A stretch of 64,000 nucleotides of DNA, taken from DATBLE01 sp963841405. GTDB taxonomy: Bacteria > Actinomycetota > Thermoleophilia > Gaiellales > Gaiellaceae. The notes below the pieces were generated by a model, which worked only from the letters and a program-made list of their open reading frames with translations, was not told the DNA's origin and made no database searches. Every line of letters begins with the position of its first letter. Within the stretch, counting starts at the first letter, position 1. This document shows, piece after piece, positions 38,778-46,464 of this stretch. The DNA lies in assembly GCA_963841405.1 (NCBI GenBank), contig CAWJCM010000007.1, positions 496,001-560,000 of the forward strand. The letters are read 5' to 3'. The position numbers and the translations under genes are program-made.

Positions 38778-40043
38778 GTGGGTGCTCCTACCGAGGTCGA
38801 GCGGGTCCGAGGCAGGCCCCGCGTCCGCGCACGGCTCGCCGAGCTGCGTGTGTCGGTGGTCAAAGGCCCTGCGGTCGGCATCTTCCTCTGGAGCCGCGCG
38901 GCGATCTGGGCGGGTGCGCTGTTCGCCTGGCTGGTCTTCGAGCCGAACCGGCACCCGAACGCCGCGCGCTGGGACGACCCGACCCTGACTCGCGACCTCG
39001 GCTGGGTGACGGACGTCTGGGCACGGTGGGACAGCGTCTGGTTCCTGCGTATCGCCGCGCACGGCTACGGCGAGGCGCACGGCGTGGCCGCGGCGTTCTA
39101 CCCGCTCTACCCGCTCACCCTGGCCGGGCTCGGCCGTCTCTTCGGCGGACACTACGTCGCAGCCGGGATCGTGATCTCGCTGGCGGCCGCACTCGCCGCG
39201 TTCGTCCTCCTCTACCGGTTGACAGAGACGCGACTCGGCGCCGACGGCGCGCGCCGCGCGGTGCTCTACCTCGCCGTGTTTCCGATGGCGCTGTTTCTCG
39301 GTGCCGTCTACTCGGAGTCGATGTTTCTCGCGCTGGCGATCGCCGCGTTCCTGCTCGGCGAGCGCGGACGCTGGCTCGGCGCCGGTGTGGCCACCGGCCT
39401 GGCCATGCTCACGCGGATCGCCGGAGTCGCGCTGCTGCCGGCACTCGTGGTCCTGGCGTGGCGACGGCCCGAGCGACGCGGCGCGCTCCTCAGGCTCTGC
39501 ATCGCGCCGCTCGTCTTCGCCGCGTACCCAATCTACCTCGCGGTCTCGCGCGGGGACGGCCTCGCCTTCGCCCGGTCGCAGGGCTTCTGGAACCGCCACT
39601 TTTCGTATGCAGGCCCGTTCGGAGGAATCTGGGACGGCCTGCGCTCCGCCTGGGCCGGGATCGAGCAGCTCGCCTCGGGCTCGCACACGCACGTCTACTG
39701 GACGCCCGTGCAGGACACCGATCCGATGCGCGCGGCGGCGGTCAATCTCGAGGCGTTCGCATTCCTTGTCCTCCTGATCGCCCTGACGGTGGTCGCCTGG
39801 CGCCGCTTCGGTGCCCCGTACGGCCTGTTCTGCGCGGTCAGCCTGGCACTTCCGCTGAGTGCTCCGAGCACGCGGTGGCCGCTGCTGTCGATGCCGCGCT
39901 TCGGGCTCGTCCTCTTCCCGTGCTTCATGGCCCTGGCCGTGATCGGCGGCCGGCCGAGGGTGCACACCGCCATCCTCGTCGTCAGCTCGATCATGCTCGG
40001 CGTCGCCGTCACCCAGTGGGCACTCTGGCAATGGGTCGCGTAG
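38778..40043 (+). CDS. PIG-V-like (GT-C) mannosyltransferase-family membrane protein
   Basis: 421 residues, about ten helices. The loop after helix 1 carries VWARWDSVWFLRIAAHGY, the W-D signature of PIG-V/Mannosyl_trans2 proteins, followed by FYPLYPLTLAGLGRLFGG and LGAVYSESMFLALAIAAFLLGERGR. Likely uses a polyprenyl-phosphate sugar on the outer face of the membrane. GTG start after TATGAT. Overlaps the following binding-protein gene by 13 nt. Confidence 0.8.
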   Translation: MGAPTEVERVRGRPRVRARLAELRVSVVKGPAVGIFLWSRAAIWAGALFAWLVFEPNRHPNAARWDDPTLTRDLGWVTDVWARWDSVWFLRIAAHGYGEAHGVAAAFYPLYPLTLAGLGRLFGGHYVAAGIVISLAAALAAFVLLYRLTETRLGADGARRAVLYLAVFPMALFLGAVYSESMFLALAIAAFLLGERGRWLGAGVATGLAMLTRIAGVALLPALVVLAWRRPERRGALLRLCIAPLVFAAYPIYLAVSRGDGLAFARSQGFWNRHFSYAGPFGGIWDGLRSAWAGIEQLASGSHTHVYWTPVQDTDPMRAAAVNLEAFAFLVLLIALTVVAWRRFGAPYGLFCAVSLALPLSAPSTRWPLLSMPRFGLVLFPCFMALAVIGGRPRVHTAILVVSSIMLGVAVTQWALWQWVA

Positions 40044-40879
40044 CGGCCGCCGTCCTGGCGGCGGCGTTCGTGCTCGGCGCGACCGCGTGCGGGGAGCGCT
40101 CGGAGCCGACGGGCCCCGATGCCCGGCTCTACCCCGTGACGATCACGACCGGCGATCGGCCGATTGCGATCGAGAAGCCCGCCCGGCGGATCGCGGTGCT
40201 CGACCAGACGTCGGAGCAGCTCGTGCGCGCACTCGGAGCGGGCGCGAGGATCGTCGCCGTCACACCGCCCGGCTCGATCGGTTTCCTCCGCCGCCAGAGG
40301 CCCGACCTGATCGTCGCCTCCGACACGGTCGACGAGCAAGCGCTGTCGCGCGCGGCCGCCGCCACTCACGCCGACGTGTACTCGGCGCCCGGCGACTCGA
40401 TCAGACAGGTCGAGCGGGGGATCACCCAGCTCGGGCTGCTCACCGGCATGCCGGTGCGGGCGCGCGCGATCGTCGGCAGAATCGAGCGGAAGCGCCGGGC
40501 GATCGACACCGCACTCGCGCGCGCGCCGACGGTCACCGTCTTCGTCGACACCGGCCTGATGACGACGGTTCCCGACCAGTCGCTGATCGGCGACGTGCTC
40601 AGCGAGGCGCGTGCCAGGAACGTCGCCGGAGACGACGCCGCGGCGGGCCCCGTGAATCCCGCTGATCTCGCACGGCTCGATCCGGACATCTACGTCGTCA
40701 CGGCGGACACGATGACCACGCTCGCCGACCTACGGAAGGATCCGGCGACGCGCAAGCTCCGGGCCGTCCGCGAAGGCCGCTTCGTCGTGCTCGACGAGAA
40801 CCTGCTCGTCCCCGGTCCCCGAATCGGAGACGGGCTCGACCAGGTCGCCCGCCTCCTGCACCCGGATGCGTTTCGCTGA
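40031..40879 (+). CDS. Periplasmic-binding-protein-like protein (Fe-siderophore/B12 type)
   Basis: 282 residues. Signal peptide AAAVLAAAFVLGATACGE with a possible lipobox Cys at about residue 20, then the PF01497-type fold: RIAVLDQTSEQLVRALGAGARIVAV, QRPDLIVASDTV, VYSAPGDSIRQVERGITQLG, GDVLSEARARNVAG, LDPDIYVVTAD. No permease or ATPase of an ABC importer is adjacent, so it is either an orphan binding lipoprotein or has another role. ATG lies inside the end of the previous gene; its own end overlaps the HAD gene by 14 nt. Confidence 0.8.
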   Translation: MGRVAAAVLAAAFVLGATACGERSEPTGPDARLYPVTITTGDRPIAIEKPARRIAVLDQTSEQLVRALGAGARIVAVTPPGSIGFLRRQRPDLIVASDTVDEQALSRAAAATHADVYSAPGDSIRQVERGITQLGLLTGMPVRARAIVGRIERKRRAIDTALARAPTVTVFVDTGLMTTVPDQSLIGDVLSEARARNVAGDDAAAGPVNPADLARLDPDIYVVTADTMTTLADLRKDPATRKLRAVREGRFVVLDENLLVPGPRIGDGLDQVARLLHPDAFR

Positions 40880-41498
40880 GCTCGACGCCGTCACCGTCGA
40901 CGGCTACGGAACGCTCCTCCGGCTCGTCGACCCGGTGCCCAGCCTTGCCGGCTCGCTGGCGGAGCGGGGAGTCGACCGCGACCCGGAGCTCGTCCGCGCC
41001 GCGTTCCTGGCCGAGGTTGCCTACTACCGCCCCGAGGCGGTGCGCGGGCGGGACCCCGGCTCCCTGGCCCGGCTCCGCTGCGACTGCACCGGCGTCTTCC
41101 TCGACCGGGCCGGTGTCGAGCTCGAGCCGGAATCGTTCGTGGACGACTTCATGGCGGCAATTCGCTTCGAGGCGGTGCCCGGCGCGGTCGAGGCGCTCGA
41201 GGAGCTCCGCGGCCGAGGACTCGACCTGGCAGTCGTCTCCAACTGGGACATCGGGCTCCCCGAGCACCTCGAGCGGATCGGCGCCGACCGGCTGTTCTCG
41301 GCAGTCGTGACCAGCGCGGAGGCGGGAGCGGCCAAGCCCGACCCGGCCGCGTTCCGGCTGGCGCTGGAGCGGCTGGGGATCGCGGACGGCCGCGCGCTCC
41401 ACGTCGGCGACGAGGACGGCGACGAGCAGGGAGCGGCGGCGGCCGGGATGCGATTCGCACCGGCCCCCCTCGCGACCGCGTTCGCAGGCTGGTCGTGA
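40866..41498 (+). CDS. HAD-superfamily hydrolase
   Basis: 210 residues. Motif I is DAVTVDGYGTLL (nucleophile Asp in VDGYGT; the Y-G-T form is common in subfamily IA), motif II in LAVVSNWD, motif III Lys in AGAAKPDPAAF, motif IV HVGDEDGDEQGA. Alpha-helical cap between motifs I and II. Likely a small-molecule phosphatase or haloacid-type hydrolase; substrate unknown. Ends with a GTGA overlap into the CPBP gene. Confidence 0.85.
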   Translation: MRFAELDAVTVDGYGTLLRLVDPVPSLAGSLAERGVDRDPELVRAAFLAEVAYYRPEAVRGRDPGSLARLRCDCTGVFLDRAGVELEPESFVDDFMAAIRFEAVPGAVEALEELRGRGLDLAVVSNWDIGLPEHLERIGADRLFSAVVTSAEAGAAKPDPAAFRLALERLGIADGRALHVGDEDGDEQGAAAAGMRFAPAPLATAFAGWS

Positions 41499-42148
41499 CC
41501 GTCCAGCGCAGCGGCAAGCTCACCGCATGGGTGATCCTGGTCGCGGTCCTCGCGCTGCTCGGATACGCGAGCCGCGCGGCGGGGGGAAAGCCGCCGAAGG
41601 ACGCCGCGTACCAGTACTCGACCGCCGCGGGCGGGCTCGTCCAGTACGCGATCATCCTCGCCGTCGTCCTGGCGATCGCGCGGCCCGAGTGGTGGCTGCT
41701 CGCCCTGCGGCGGCCCCGGGCGTGGGCGCGGACGCTGGGAGCAGTGGCGATCGTCTTCGTCGCGGTCTACGCCACCAGCGCGGCCGTCTCGGCGTTCGGC
41801 GACCCGGGGCGAGAGCAGGGGCTGACGCCGACGAGCTGGGACTCGGGCCGTGCCGTCCCGTTCGCCGTCAACTTCGTGGTCTTCGTCGCGGTCGCGCCGT
41901 TCGTCGAGGAGCTGGCCTTCCGCGGGCTGGGCTACTCCTTGCTCGAACCGCTGGGCCGGCTGACGGCCATCCTCTGGGTCGGGGTGGCGTTCGGCCTCGC
42001 GCACGGGCTGCTGGAGGGGCTGCCGATCCTGATCGTGTTCGGCTGCGGGCTCGCCTGGCTGCGCGAGCGCTCGGACAGCGTCTTTCCGGGGATGGTCGTG
42101 CACGGGATCTTCAACGCGGTCGCGCTGATCGTCGCCGTTTCCACGTAG
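41495..42148 (+). CDS. CPBP-family intramembrane glutamic protease
   Basis: 217 residues, about six helices. Motif 1 FVEELAFRGLGYSLL (EExxxR), motif 2 WVGVAFGLAHGLLEG (F..xH), motif 3 GMVVHGIFNAVALI (HxxxN) are all intact, so this is an active-looking CAAX/bacteriocin-processing-type protease. GTG start is GTGA-coupled to the HAD gene. Confidence 0.88.
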   Translation: MTVQRSGKLTAWVILVAVLALLGYASRAAGGKPPKDAAYQYSTAAGGLVQYAIILAVVLAIARPEWWLLALRRPRAWARTLGAVAIVFVAVYATSAAVSAFGDPGREQGLTPTSWDSGRAVPFAVNFVVFVAVAPFVEELAFRGLGYSLLEPLGRLTAILWVGVAFGLAHGLLEGLPILIVFGCGLAWLRERSDSVFPGMVVHGIFNAVALIVAVST

Positions 42149-42170
42149 CAGGAGACCCGGGCCGCATGTC

Positions 42171-42176
42171 TAAGCT
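42171..42176 (+). promoter_or_regulatory. -10 element TAAGCT for the L,D-transpeptidase gene
   Basis: TAAGCT is followed by exactly 7 nt and GTG 42184. Choosing this GTG rather than the upstream ATG (42166) yields a clean signal peptide. Confidence 0.5.
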
Positions 42177-42183
42177 CTCGGCC

Positions 42184-43323
42184 GTGCGCCGAGCCCTTCC
42201 CCTGGCCCTGCTCCTGCTCGTCTGGCCGTCCTCGGCCGGAGCAGCCGCGCCGGCGCTGACCCTGAAGGCTCCCGGCGCGACCACCTATCTGCACCGGGTC
42301 GATTTCGCGGGGCGCATCGATCCGGCCGCCCCGGGAGCACGCGTACGCCTCGTGCGCGGCACCACTACCGTCGCCACCACGCGCGTCCGCGGCGACGGCA
42401 GCTTCCTGTTCAAGGTCGAGCTCGCCAACCCGGGTCCGTTCCACGTCGCCTGGCTGTCCGCTCGATCGAACGACGTCACGATCCGGATCCGGCCGCGACT
42501 GCGCGCCGCGCTCGTCGGCAGCCGGGTCGCGGGAGCGCCGCTGACGCTGGCGGCGACCCTCGAACCGGCAGGCGCCGGCCGGGTTCGCGTCCAGGTGATC
42601 CGTGGGGGTGAGATCGGCTTCGACCGGAGTTTCCCCGGCGGCGCCCGCGTGGCGCTGGGCACGCGTACGGTCGGCACGGTGCGGGTCCGGCTGACGACCC
42701 TGCCCCGGCCCGGCTTCGATCCGGTCGGCCGCGAGCTGGCAGCGACGCTCCGGCCGCCGTACCTGTCACTCGGCACGACGAGCCCGGCGGTGGGGGAGGT
42801 CGCCCGCCGGCTTGCAGCGCTGCACTACGCCGTCCCGGCGTTCTCGTCCACCTTCAGCGACGACCTCGTCCAGAGCGTCTACGCCTTCCAGAAGGTGCAG
42901 GGGCTCGAACGCACAGGCTCGGTCGACGCCGCCTTCTGGTCGAAACTGGAGAACCCGCGCAGCCCCGCGCCGAGGCACACGACCCCGGGCGACCACATCG
43001 AGGTCGACAAGACCCACCAGGTGCTCTACCTCGTGCGTGACGGCAAGATCGCGCTGATCTCGCCCGTCTCGACGGCGGGCATCGCCGGCTACTACACGCC
43101 GGAGGGCCGGTTCGCGATCTACCGGAAGGTGACCGGCTACGACACGAGCCCGCTCGGCGTGCTGCTCGACCCGATGTACTTCGTCGGCGGGTACGCGATC
43201 CACGGCAATCCGTCGGTGCCGCCCTATCCGGCATCGCACGGCTGCGTCCGCGTCCCGAACTTCGTGATCTACCGGCTGTTCGGCTCCGAGCCGTACGGCG
43301 AAACGGTTTTCGTCTATTCCTGA
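42184..43323 (+). CDS. L,D-transpeptidase (YkuD) with peptidoglycan-binding domain
   Basis: 379 residues. Signal peptide RRALPLALLLLVWPSSAGAA, two immunoglobulin-like segments (about 25-190), a PG-binding-1-like helical domain (AVGEVARRLAALHYAV...VYAFQKVQGLERTGSVD), then YkuD with IEVDKTHQVLYLVRDGK, YAIHGN and the catalytic SHGCVRV (His-Cys-Arg). Makes 3-3 cross-links or anchors proteins outside the cell. The ATG 18 nt upstream would precede the likely transcription start. Confidence 0.9.
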   Translation: MRRALPLALLLLVWPSSAGAAAPALTLKAPGATTYLHRVDFAGRIDPAAPGARVRLVRGTTTVATTRVRGDGSFLFKVELANPGPFHVAWLSARSNDVTIRIRPRLRAALVGSRVAGAPLTLAATLEPAGAGRVRVQVIRGGEIGFDRSFPGGARVALGTRTVGTVRVRLTTLPRPGFDPVGRELAATLRPPYLSLGTTSPAVGEVARRLAALHYAVPAFSSTFSDDLVQSVYAFQKVQGLERTGSVDAAFWSKLENPRSPAPRHTTPGDHIEVDKTHQVLYLVRDGKIALISPVSTAGIAGYYTPEGRFAIYRKVTGYDTSPLGVLLDPMYFVGGYAIHGNPSVPPYPASHGCVRVPNFVIYRLFGSEPYGETVFVYS

Positions 43324-43363
43324 CGGATCGCCATGGCATTCCGGTGACTAGGGTTGGATCCCG

Positions 43364-43834
43364 GTGGTCGCAAAGATTTGCGCATTCACAGCTGTCGTCC
43401 TCGCGATCGGCGGCGGGGTGGTCTGGGCGCAGCTGGTCGAGGGGAAAGCCGAGCAGCAGCTCGCCTGGCAGGACGTGACCGCGCGGATGGGGCCCGTGCT
43501 CTGGCCGAAGTCTGTCTCGCGATCGTTCTGGCGGCGACGCCAGGTCGTCCGCTATCTCGCTCGGACCTTTCCGCTCGGCGCACCCGTGGTGCCAGCGTTC
43601 GACTTCGCCCGCCGCCGGCTGGTCCTGGTCGCAGCCGGGCCCCGATCGAGCACGGGCTACGGCGTGCGGATCGTCCGCGTCACCGAGCGGCGTCGCACGA
43701 TCGACGTGCTCGCGCGGGAGCTGACGCCGTCGCTCCACACAGACGTCGTTCCCCGCCTGACCTCGCCGTATCGCTTGATCACCATTCCGGCGACCTCGAA
43801 GCGCGTTTACGTACAGTGGCAGGGCCGTCCGTGA
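43364..43834 (+). CDS. Exported PrcB C-terminal-domain protein
   Basis: 156 residues: signal peptide or anchor (ICAFTAVVLAIGGGVVWAQL) then a beta-rich domain with TGYGVRIVRVTERRRTIDVLARELTP and TSPYRLITIP, the pattern of the PrcB_C domain found in secreted bacterial proteins of unclear role. TAGGGT lies 9 nt upstream of the GTG start. GTGA-coupled to chorismate mutase, an unexpected partner. Confidence 0.65.
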   Translation: MVAKICAFTAVVLAIGGGVVWAQLVEGKAEQQLAWQDVTARMGPVLWPKSVSRSFWRRRQVVRYLARTFPLGAPVVPAFDFARRRLVLVAAGPRSSTGYGVRIVRVTERRRTIDVLARELTPSLHTDVVPRLTSPYRLITIPATSKRVYVQWQGRP

Positions 43835-44121
43835 CCTCCTCCGACGACCCCGTCCTGCGCGAGCTCCGCGAGCAGATCTCGGCCACCGACCGGGCGATCC
43901 TCGACGCAGTCAACGCCCGGCTGAAGCTCGTCGCGCAGATCAAGGAGTACAAGCAGTCCCTCGGGATCGACTTCCTCGACCCGGCACGGGAGCGGTCGAT
44001 GCTCTGCGACCTCGTCGACGGGAACAACGGGCCGCTCTCGGAGGACGGGCTGCACCAGCTGTTCGCCGAGATCCTCGACCTCACCAAGCGTGAGGTCGCG
44101 GGCGGCTGCGAAACGACCTAG
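43831..44121 (+). CDS. Chorismate mutase, AroQ class
   Basis: 96 residues, all-helical. LRELREQISATDRAILDAVNARLKLVAQIKEYKQ supplies the conserved first-helix Arg and Lys; ARERSMLCDL and LFAEILDLTKREV complete the fold. Converts chorismate to prephenate for Phe/Tyr synthesis. GTG start overlaps the PrcB-domain stop as GTGA. Its TAG stop shares a CTAG with the convergent gene. Confidence 0.85.
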   Translation: MTSSDDPVLRELREQISATDRAILDAVNARLKLVAQIKEYKQSLGIDFLDPARERSMLCDLVDGNNGPLSEDGLHQLFAEILDLTKREVAGGCETT

Positions 44122-44609
44122 GTCTCCTCCTCGCCCTCGACGGCGAACTCGTCGGGCGTGACCTGGTCGAGGAACTTGCGGAACTCGTCGACGATCTCTT
44201 CCTCGTTCACCTCTTCGCCCTCGAACTCGATCGCCGACTCCTCGATCACGCGATCGTCGGCGAAGATCGGCGCCTCGGCCCGGACGGCGAGGGCGATCGC
44301 ATCGGACGGACGCGAGTCGACCTCGATCTCGGAGCCGTCCTGCTGGATGGTGATGCTCGCGTAGAAGGTGTTGTCGCGGAGCTCGGTGACCGTGATCCGC
44401 GTCACGCGGGCCTCTAGCTCGGCGAGCATCGAGGTGACGAGGTCGTGCGTCAGCGGCCGCGGCGTGCTCGCGCCCTGCAGCTTCATCAGAATCGCCGCCG
44501 CCTCGGAGTGGCCGATCCAGATCGGCAAGAACTTGTTGCCGTCGGCTGTCTTCAGAAGGACGATCGGCTGCTTGCCGACGATGTCGAAGCTGACGCCGTA
44601 GATGTGCAT
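44118..44609 (-). CDS. BFN (bifunctional nuclease, DUF151) domain protein
   Basis: 163 residues: MHIYGVSFDIVGKQPIVLLKTADGNKFLPIWIGHSEAAAILMKL, then RPLTHDLVTSMLAELEARVTRITVTELRDNTFYA, and SRPSDAIALAVRAEAPIFADD, the full BFN pattern. An acidic C-terminal extension follows. ATG 44609 chosen; a TTG three codons upstream is also in frame. TAAGAT on this strand (44646-44641) is a likely -10, giving an about 25-nt leader. Confidence 0.88.
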   Translation of the reverse strand: MHIYGVSFDIVGKQPIVLLKTADGNKFLPIWIGHSEAAAILMKLQGASTPRPLTHDLVTSMLAELEARVTRITVTELRDNTFYASITIQQDGSEIEVDSRPSDAIALAVRAEAPIFADDRVIEESAIEFEGEEVNEEEIVDEFRKFLDQVTPDEFAVEGEEET

Positions 44610-44697
44610 CTCGTGCAATCGACCCAGGCCTCGGTTCTGATCTTAGCCCAGCCCCCCGGGGCCAAACCGGATGTGCCCGACACCCCGGACCCATCGC

Positions 44698-44703
44698 TAC
44701 ACT
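44698..44703 (+). promoter_or_regulatory. Duplicated tRNA promoter -10 TACACT
   Basis: Identical to the -10 box of the intact tRNA-Ile (44876-44881); both lie in the duplicated 63-nt segment, 10 nt before the tRNA-like start. Confidence 0.5.
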
Positions 44704-44713
44704 TCCGCGTCGC

Positions 44714-44756
44714 GGGCCATTAGCTCAGTCGGTTAGAGCGCCGCTCTGATAAGGCG
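44714..44756 (+). pseudogene. tRNA-Ile 5' half (truncated copy)
   Basis: Copy of the first 43 nt of tRNA-Ile(GAT): acceptor strand, D arm, anticodon loop CTGATAA and the start of the 3' anticodon stem, then it breaks into repeat copy 5. One base differs from the intact gene (C for G at the fifth acceptor position), which would break the acceptor pair. With its promoter it forms a 63-nt direct repeat (44694-44756 versus 44872-44934, 62 of 63 identical). Confidence 0.85.
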
Positions 44757-44763
44757 TCGGCAG

Positions 44764-44866
44764 CACGGGTGAAACCTACGGTTTCCCCCGCGAGCCCCCT
44801 TCCCTCACAAGTCGCTCACCGACAACGCCACGGTGCCGCGCCCGTCGCGCCGGTCGCGGCGGCGGC
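44764..44866 (+). repeat. Composite hairpin repeat, copy 5, inside the duplicated tRNA-Ile locus
   Basis: Hairpin CACGGGTGAAAC (44764-44775), loop CTACG, GTTTCCCCCGCG (44781-44792), then AGCCCCCTTCCC and the GC-rich module CGGTGCCGCGCCCG...CGGTCGCGGCGGC (44831-44864). Same module order as copy 1. It sits exactly between the broken and the intact tRNA-Ile copies. Confidence 0.8.
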
Positions 44867-44891
44867 AACCGTCGCTACACTTCCGCGTCGC

Positions 44892-44965
44892 GGGCGATTA
44901 GCTCAGTCGGTTAGAGCGCCGCTCTGATAAGGCGGAGGTCCGTGGTTCGAATCCACGATCGCCCA
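44892..44965 (+). tRNA. tRNA-Ile (GAT)
   Basis: 74-nt cloverleaf: acceptor GGGCGAT (44892-44898) with ATCGCCC (44958-44964), discriminator A; D arm GCTC/GAGC; anticodon arm CCGCT-CTGATAA-GGCGG with anticodon GAT; T arm CGTGG-TTCGAAT-CCACG. TACACT -10 at 44876-44881. CCA not encoded (TGC follows). No tRNA-Ala or rRNA adjacent. Confidence 0.96.
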
Positions 44966-44986
44966 TGCCCCGCGTACGCTGCGGCG

Positions 44987-45520
44987 ATGGAACCCACGGT
45001 CGCCGTCGAGCGGCTGGACGCCGACGCGGCCCGGCGTCACCGTGACGGGCTCGCTGCGGTGCTCGTCGACTGCGTCGAGGGTGGGGCTTCCGTCAGCTTC
45101 ATGGCGCCGTTCTCCCACGACCAGGCGCGTGCCTTCTTCGCCTCGATCGAGCCTGACGTCGCCGCCGGCACACGCGTCCTCCTCGCAGCGTTCCTCGACG
45201 ACGACCTCGTGGGCACGGTTCAGATCACGGCCGCGTGGCCGCCGAACCAACCGCATCGCGCCGACGTGGCCAAGCTGCTCGTGCGCCGGGCGGCGAGAAA
45301 CCGCGGCATCGGGCGACGGCTGATGGAGCGCGCGGAATCCGAGGCGATCGCCGAGGGCTGGACGCTACTCGTGCTGGACACGGTCACGGGCGATCCGGCC
45401 GAGCGCCTCTACGAACGCATGGGCTGGACGAAAGTCGGCGTGATCCCGAGCTTCGCGCTCTACCCGGACGGCCGGCCCTGCGACACGACCGTCTTCTGGA
45501 AGGGACTCGAGAGCACGTAG
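44987..45520 (+). CDS. GNAT-family N-acetyltransferase
   Basis: 177 residues: LAAFLDDDLVGTVQIT, motif A VAKLLVRRAARNRGIGRRLMERAESEAIAEG (RNRGIG acetyl-CoA loop), LLVLDTVTGDPAERLYERMGWTKVGVIP and a C-terminal FWKGL typical of small antibiotic- or amino-acid-acetylating GNATs. Start ATG follows TACGCT plus exactly 6 nt, 22 nt after the tRNA. Substrate unknown. Confidence 0.85.
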   Translation: MEPTVAVERLDADAARRHRDGLAAVLVDCVEGGASVSFMAPFSHDQARAFFASIEPDVAAGTRVLLAAFLDDDLVGTVQITAAWPPNQPHRADVAKLLVRRAARNRGIGRRLMERAESEAIAEGWTLLVLDTVTGDPAERLYERMGWTKVGVIPSFALYPDGRPCDTTVFWKGLEST

Positions 45521-45555
45521 CGCTTCCTCGCCGCGGGCCGCCTCTCGTTCGCCTC

Positions 45556-46464
45556 TCAGCCGCCGAGGGCGTTTTCCAGCGCCTCCGCGAGCTCGGCGAG
45601 CTCGTACTCGTCGGCGAACTGGATCTCGAGGCGACCTCGTGTCAGCCGCACCGGCATGCCGGTCAGGCGCTCCGCCGCAGCGCGGGCCCGGGCGGACAGC
45701 GCCGGATCGATGGGCGCACCCTTCACCCTGGGCTTCTGTCGCGCCCCCGCCCAGCGCGCACGCTGCTCGGCAGCGCGCACCGACATCCCCTTCTTCACGA
45801 TCTCTCTCGCGAGTCGCCGCCGCCCTTCCTGGTCCGGCACGGCGAGCACGGCTCGCGCATGACCCTCGCTGAGCTCGGCGCGCTCGACCATCGCGAGCAC
45901 GTCGTCGGACAGGTCGAGCAGCCGCATCCGGTTGGACACGGCGGGCTTCGAGCGGCCCACCCGCTCCGAGACGTCGCCGAGAGAGAGCCCGAACTCGTCG
46001 ATCAGGAGCGCGCAGGCCCGGGCCTCGTCAACCGGCGACAGATCCTCCCGCGCCACGTTCTCGACCAGCGCGAGCAGAAGCGAGTCGCCGTCATCGGCCT
46101 CGCGGACGATCGCCGGCACCGTCGGCAGGCTCGCCTGGCGGGCGGCGCGCCAGCGGCGTTCGCCGGCGATCAGCTCGAAGCCGCCCGCCGCTCGACGGCG
46201 CACGACCACCGGCTGGATCACGCCCTGAGAACGCACCGAGTCGGCGAGGCCCGTCGCTGCCTCCGAGTCGTGGCGCTTCCGCGGTTGCCGCGGATTCGGG
46301 TGGATCACCTCGACCGGGAGCTCGGTCAGCTCGGTCTGCCCCGCTCCGCCGATCAGGACTTCCAGTCCGCGGCCCAGGCCTCTTCTCCCGGGCGTGAGAG
46401 ACGACTGCGTCGGGGGCCGACTCTCGGGGTCGGTCCCCGCGCCTGCTTCACGAGCGCTCGACAA
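45556..46464 (-). CDS. parB: Chromosome-partitioning protein ParB
   Basis: 302 residues. RRGLGRGLEVLIGG near the N-terminus, ParB/Srx domain with IHPNPRQPRKRHDSEA and LIAGERRWRAARQA (CTPase motif), VENVAREDLSPVDEARA, helix-turn-helix LSLGDVSERVGRSKPAVSNRMRLL, and a C-terminal dimerisation domain. Start is TTG at 46464, overlapping parA by 17 nt. No perfect parS-like palindrome was noticed nearby. Confidence 0.93.
   Translation of the reverse strand: MSSAREAGAGTDPESRPPTQSSLTPGRRGLGRGLEVLIGGAGQTELTELPVEVIHPNPRQPRKRHDSEAATGLADSVRSQGVIQPVVVRRRAAGGFELIAGERRWRAARQASLPTVPAIVREADDGDSLLLALVENVAREDLSPVDEARACALLIDEFGLSLGDVSERVGRSKPAVSNRMRLLDLSDDVLAMVERAELSEGHARAVLAVPDQEGRRRLAREIVKKGMSVRAAEQRARWAGARQKPRVKGAPIDPALSARARAAAERLTGMPVRLTRGRLEIQFADEYELAELAEALENALGG

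Noticed and set aside
44714..44756. Split or trans-spliced tRNA from the 5' tRNA-Ile half
   Set aside because: The acceptor strand carries a mismatch and no matching separate 3' half was found; a complete tRNA-Ile follows directly, so a broken copy is simpler.
8664..44866. Possible CRISPR array from recurring hairpin repeats
   Set aside because: Copies are kilobases apart at separate intergenic sites, not regularly spaced, and no cas genes are present.
44870..45000. rRNA operon next to tRNA-Ile
   Set aside because: tRNA-Ile often lies in rRNA spacers, but no rRNA sequence or tRNA-Ala is adjacent.
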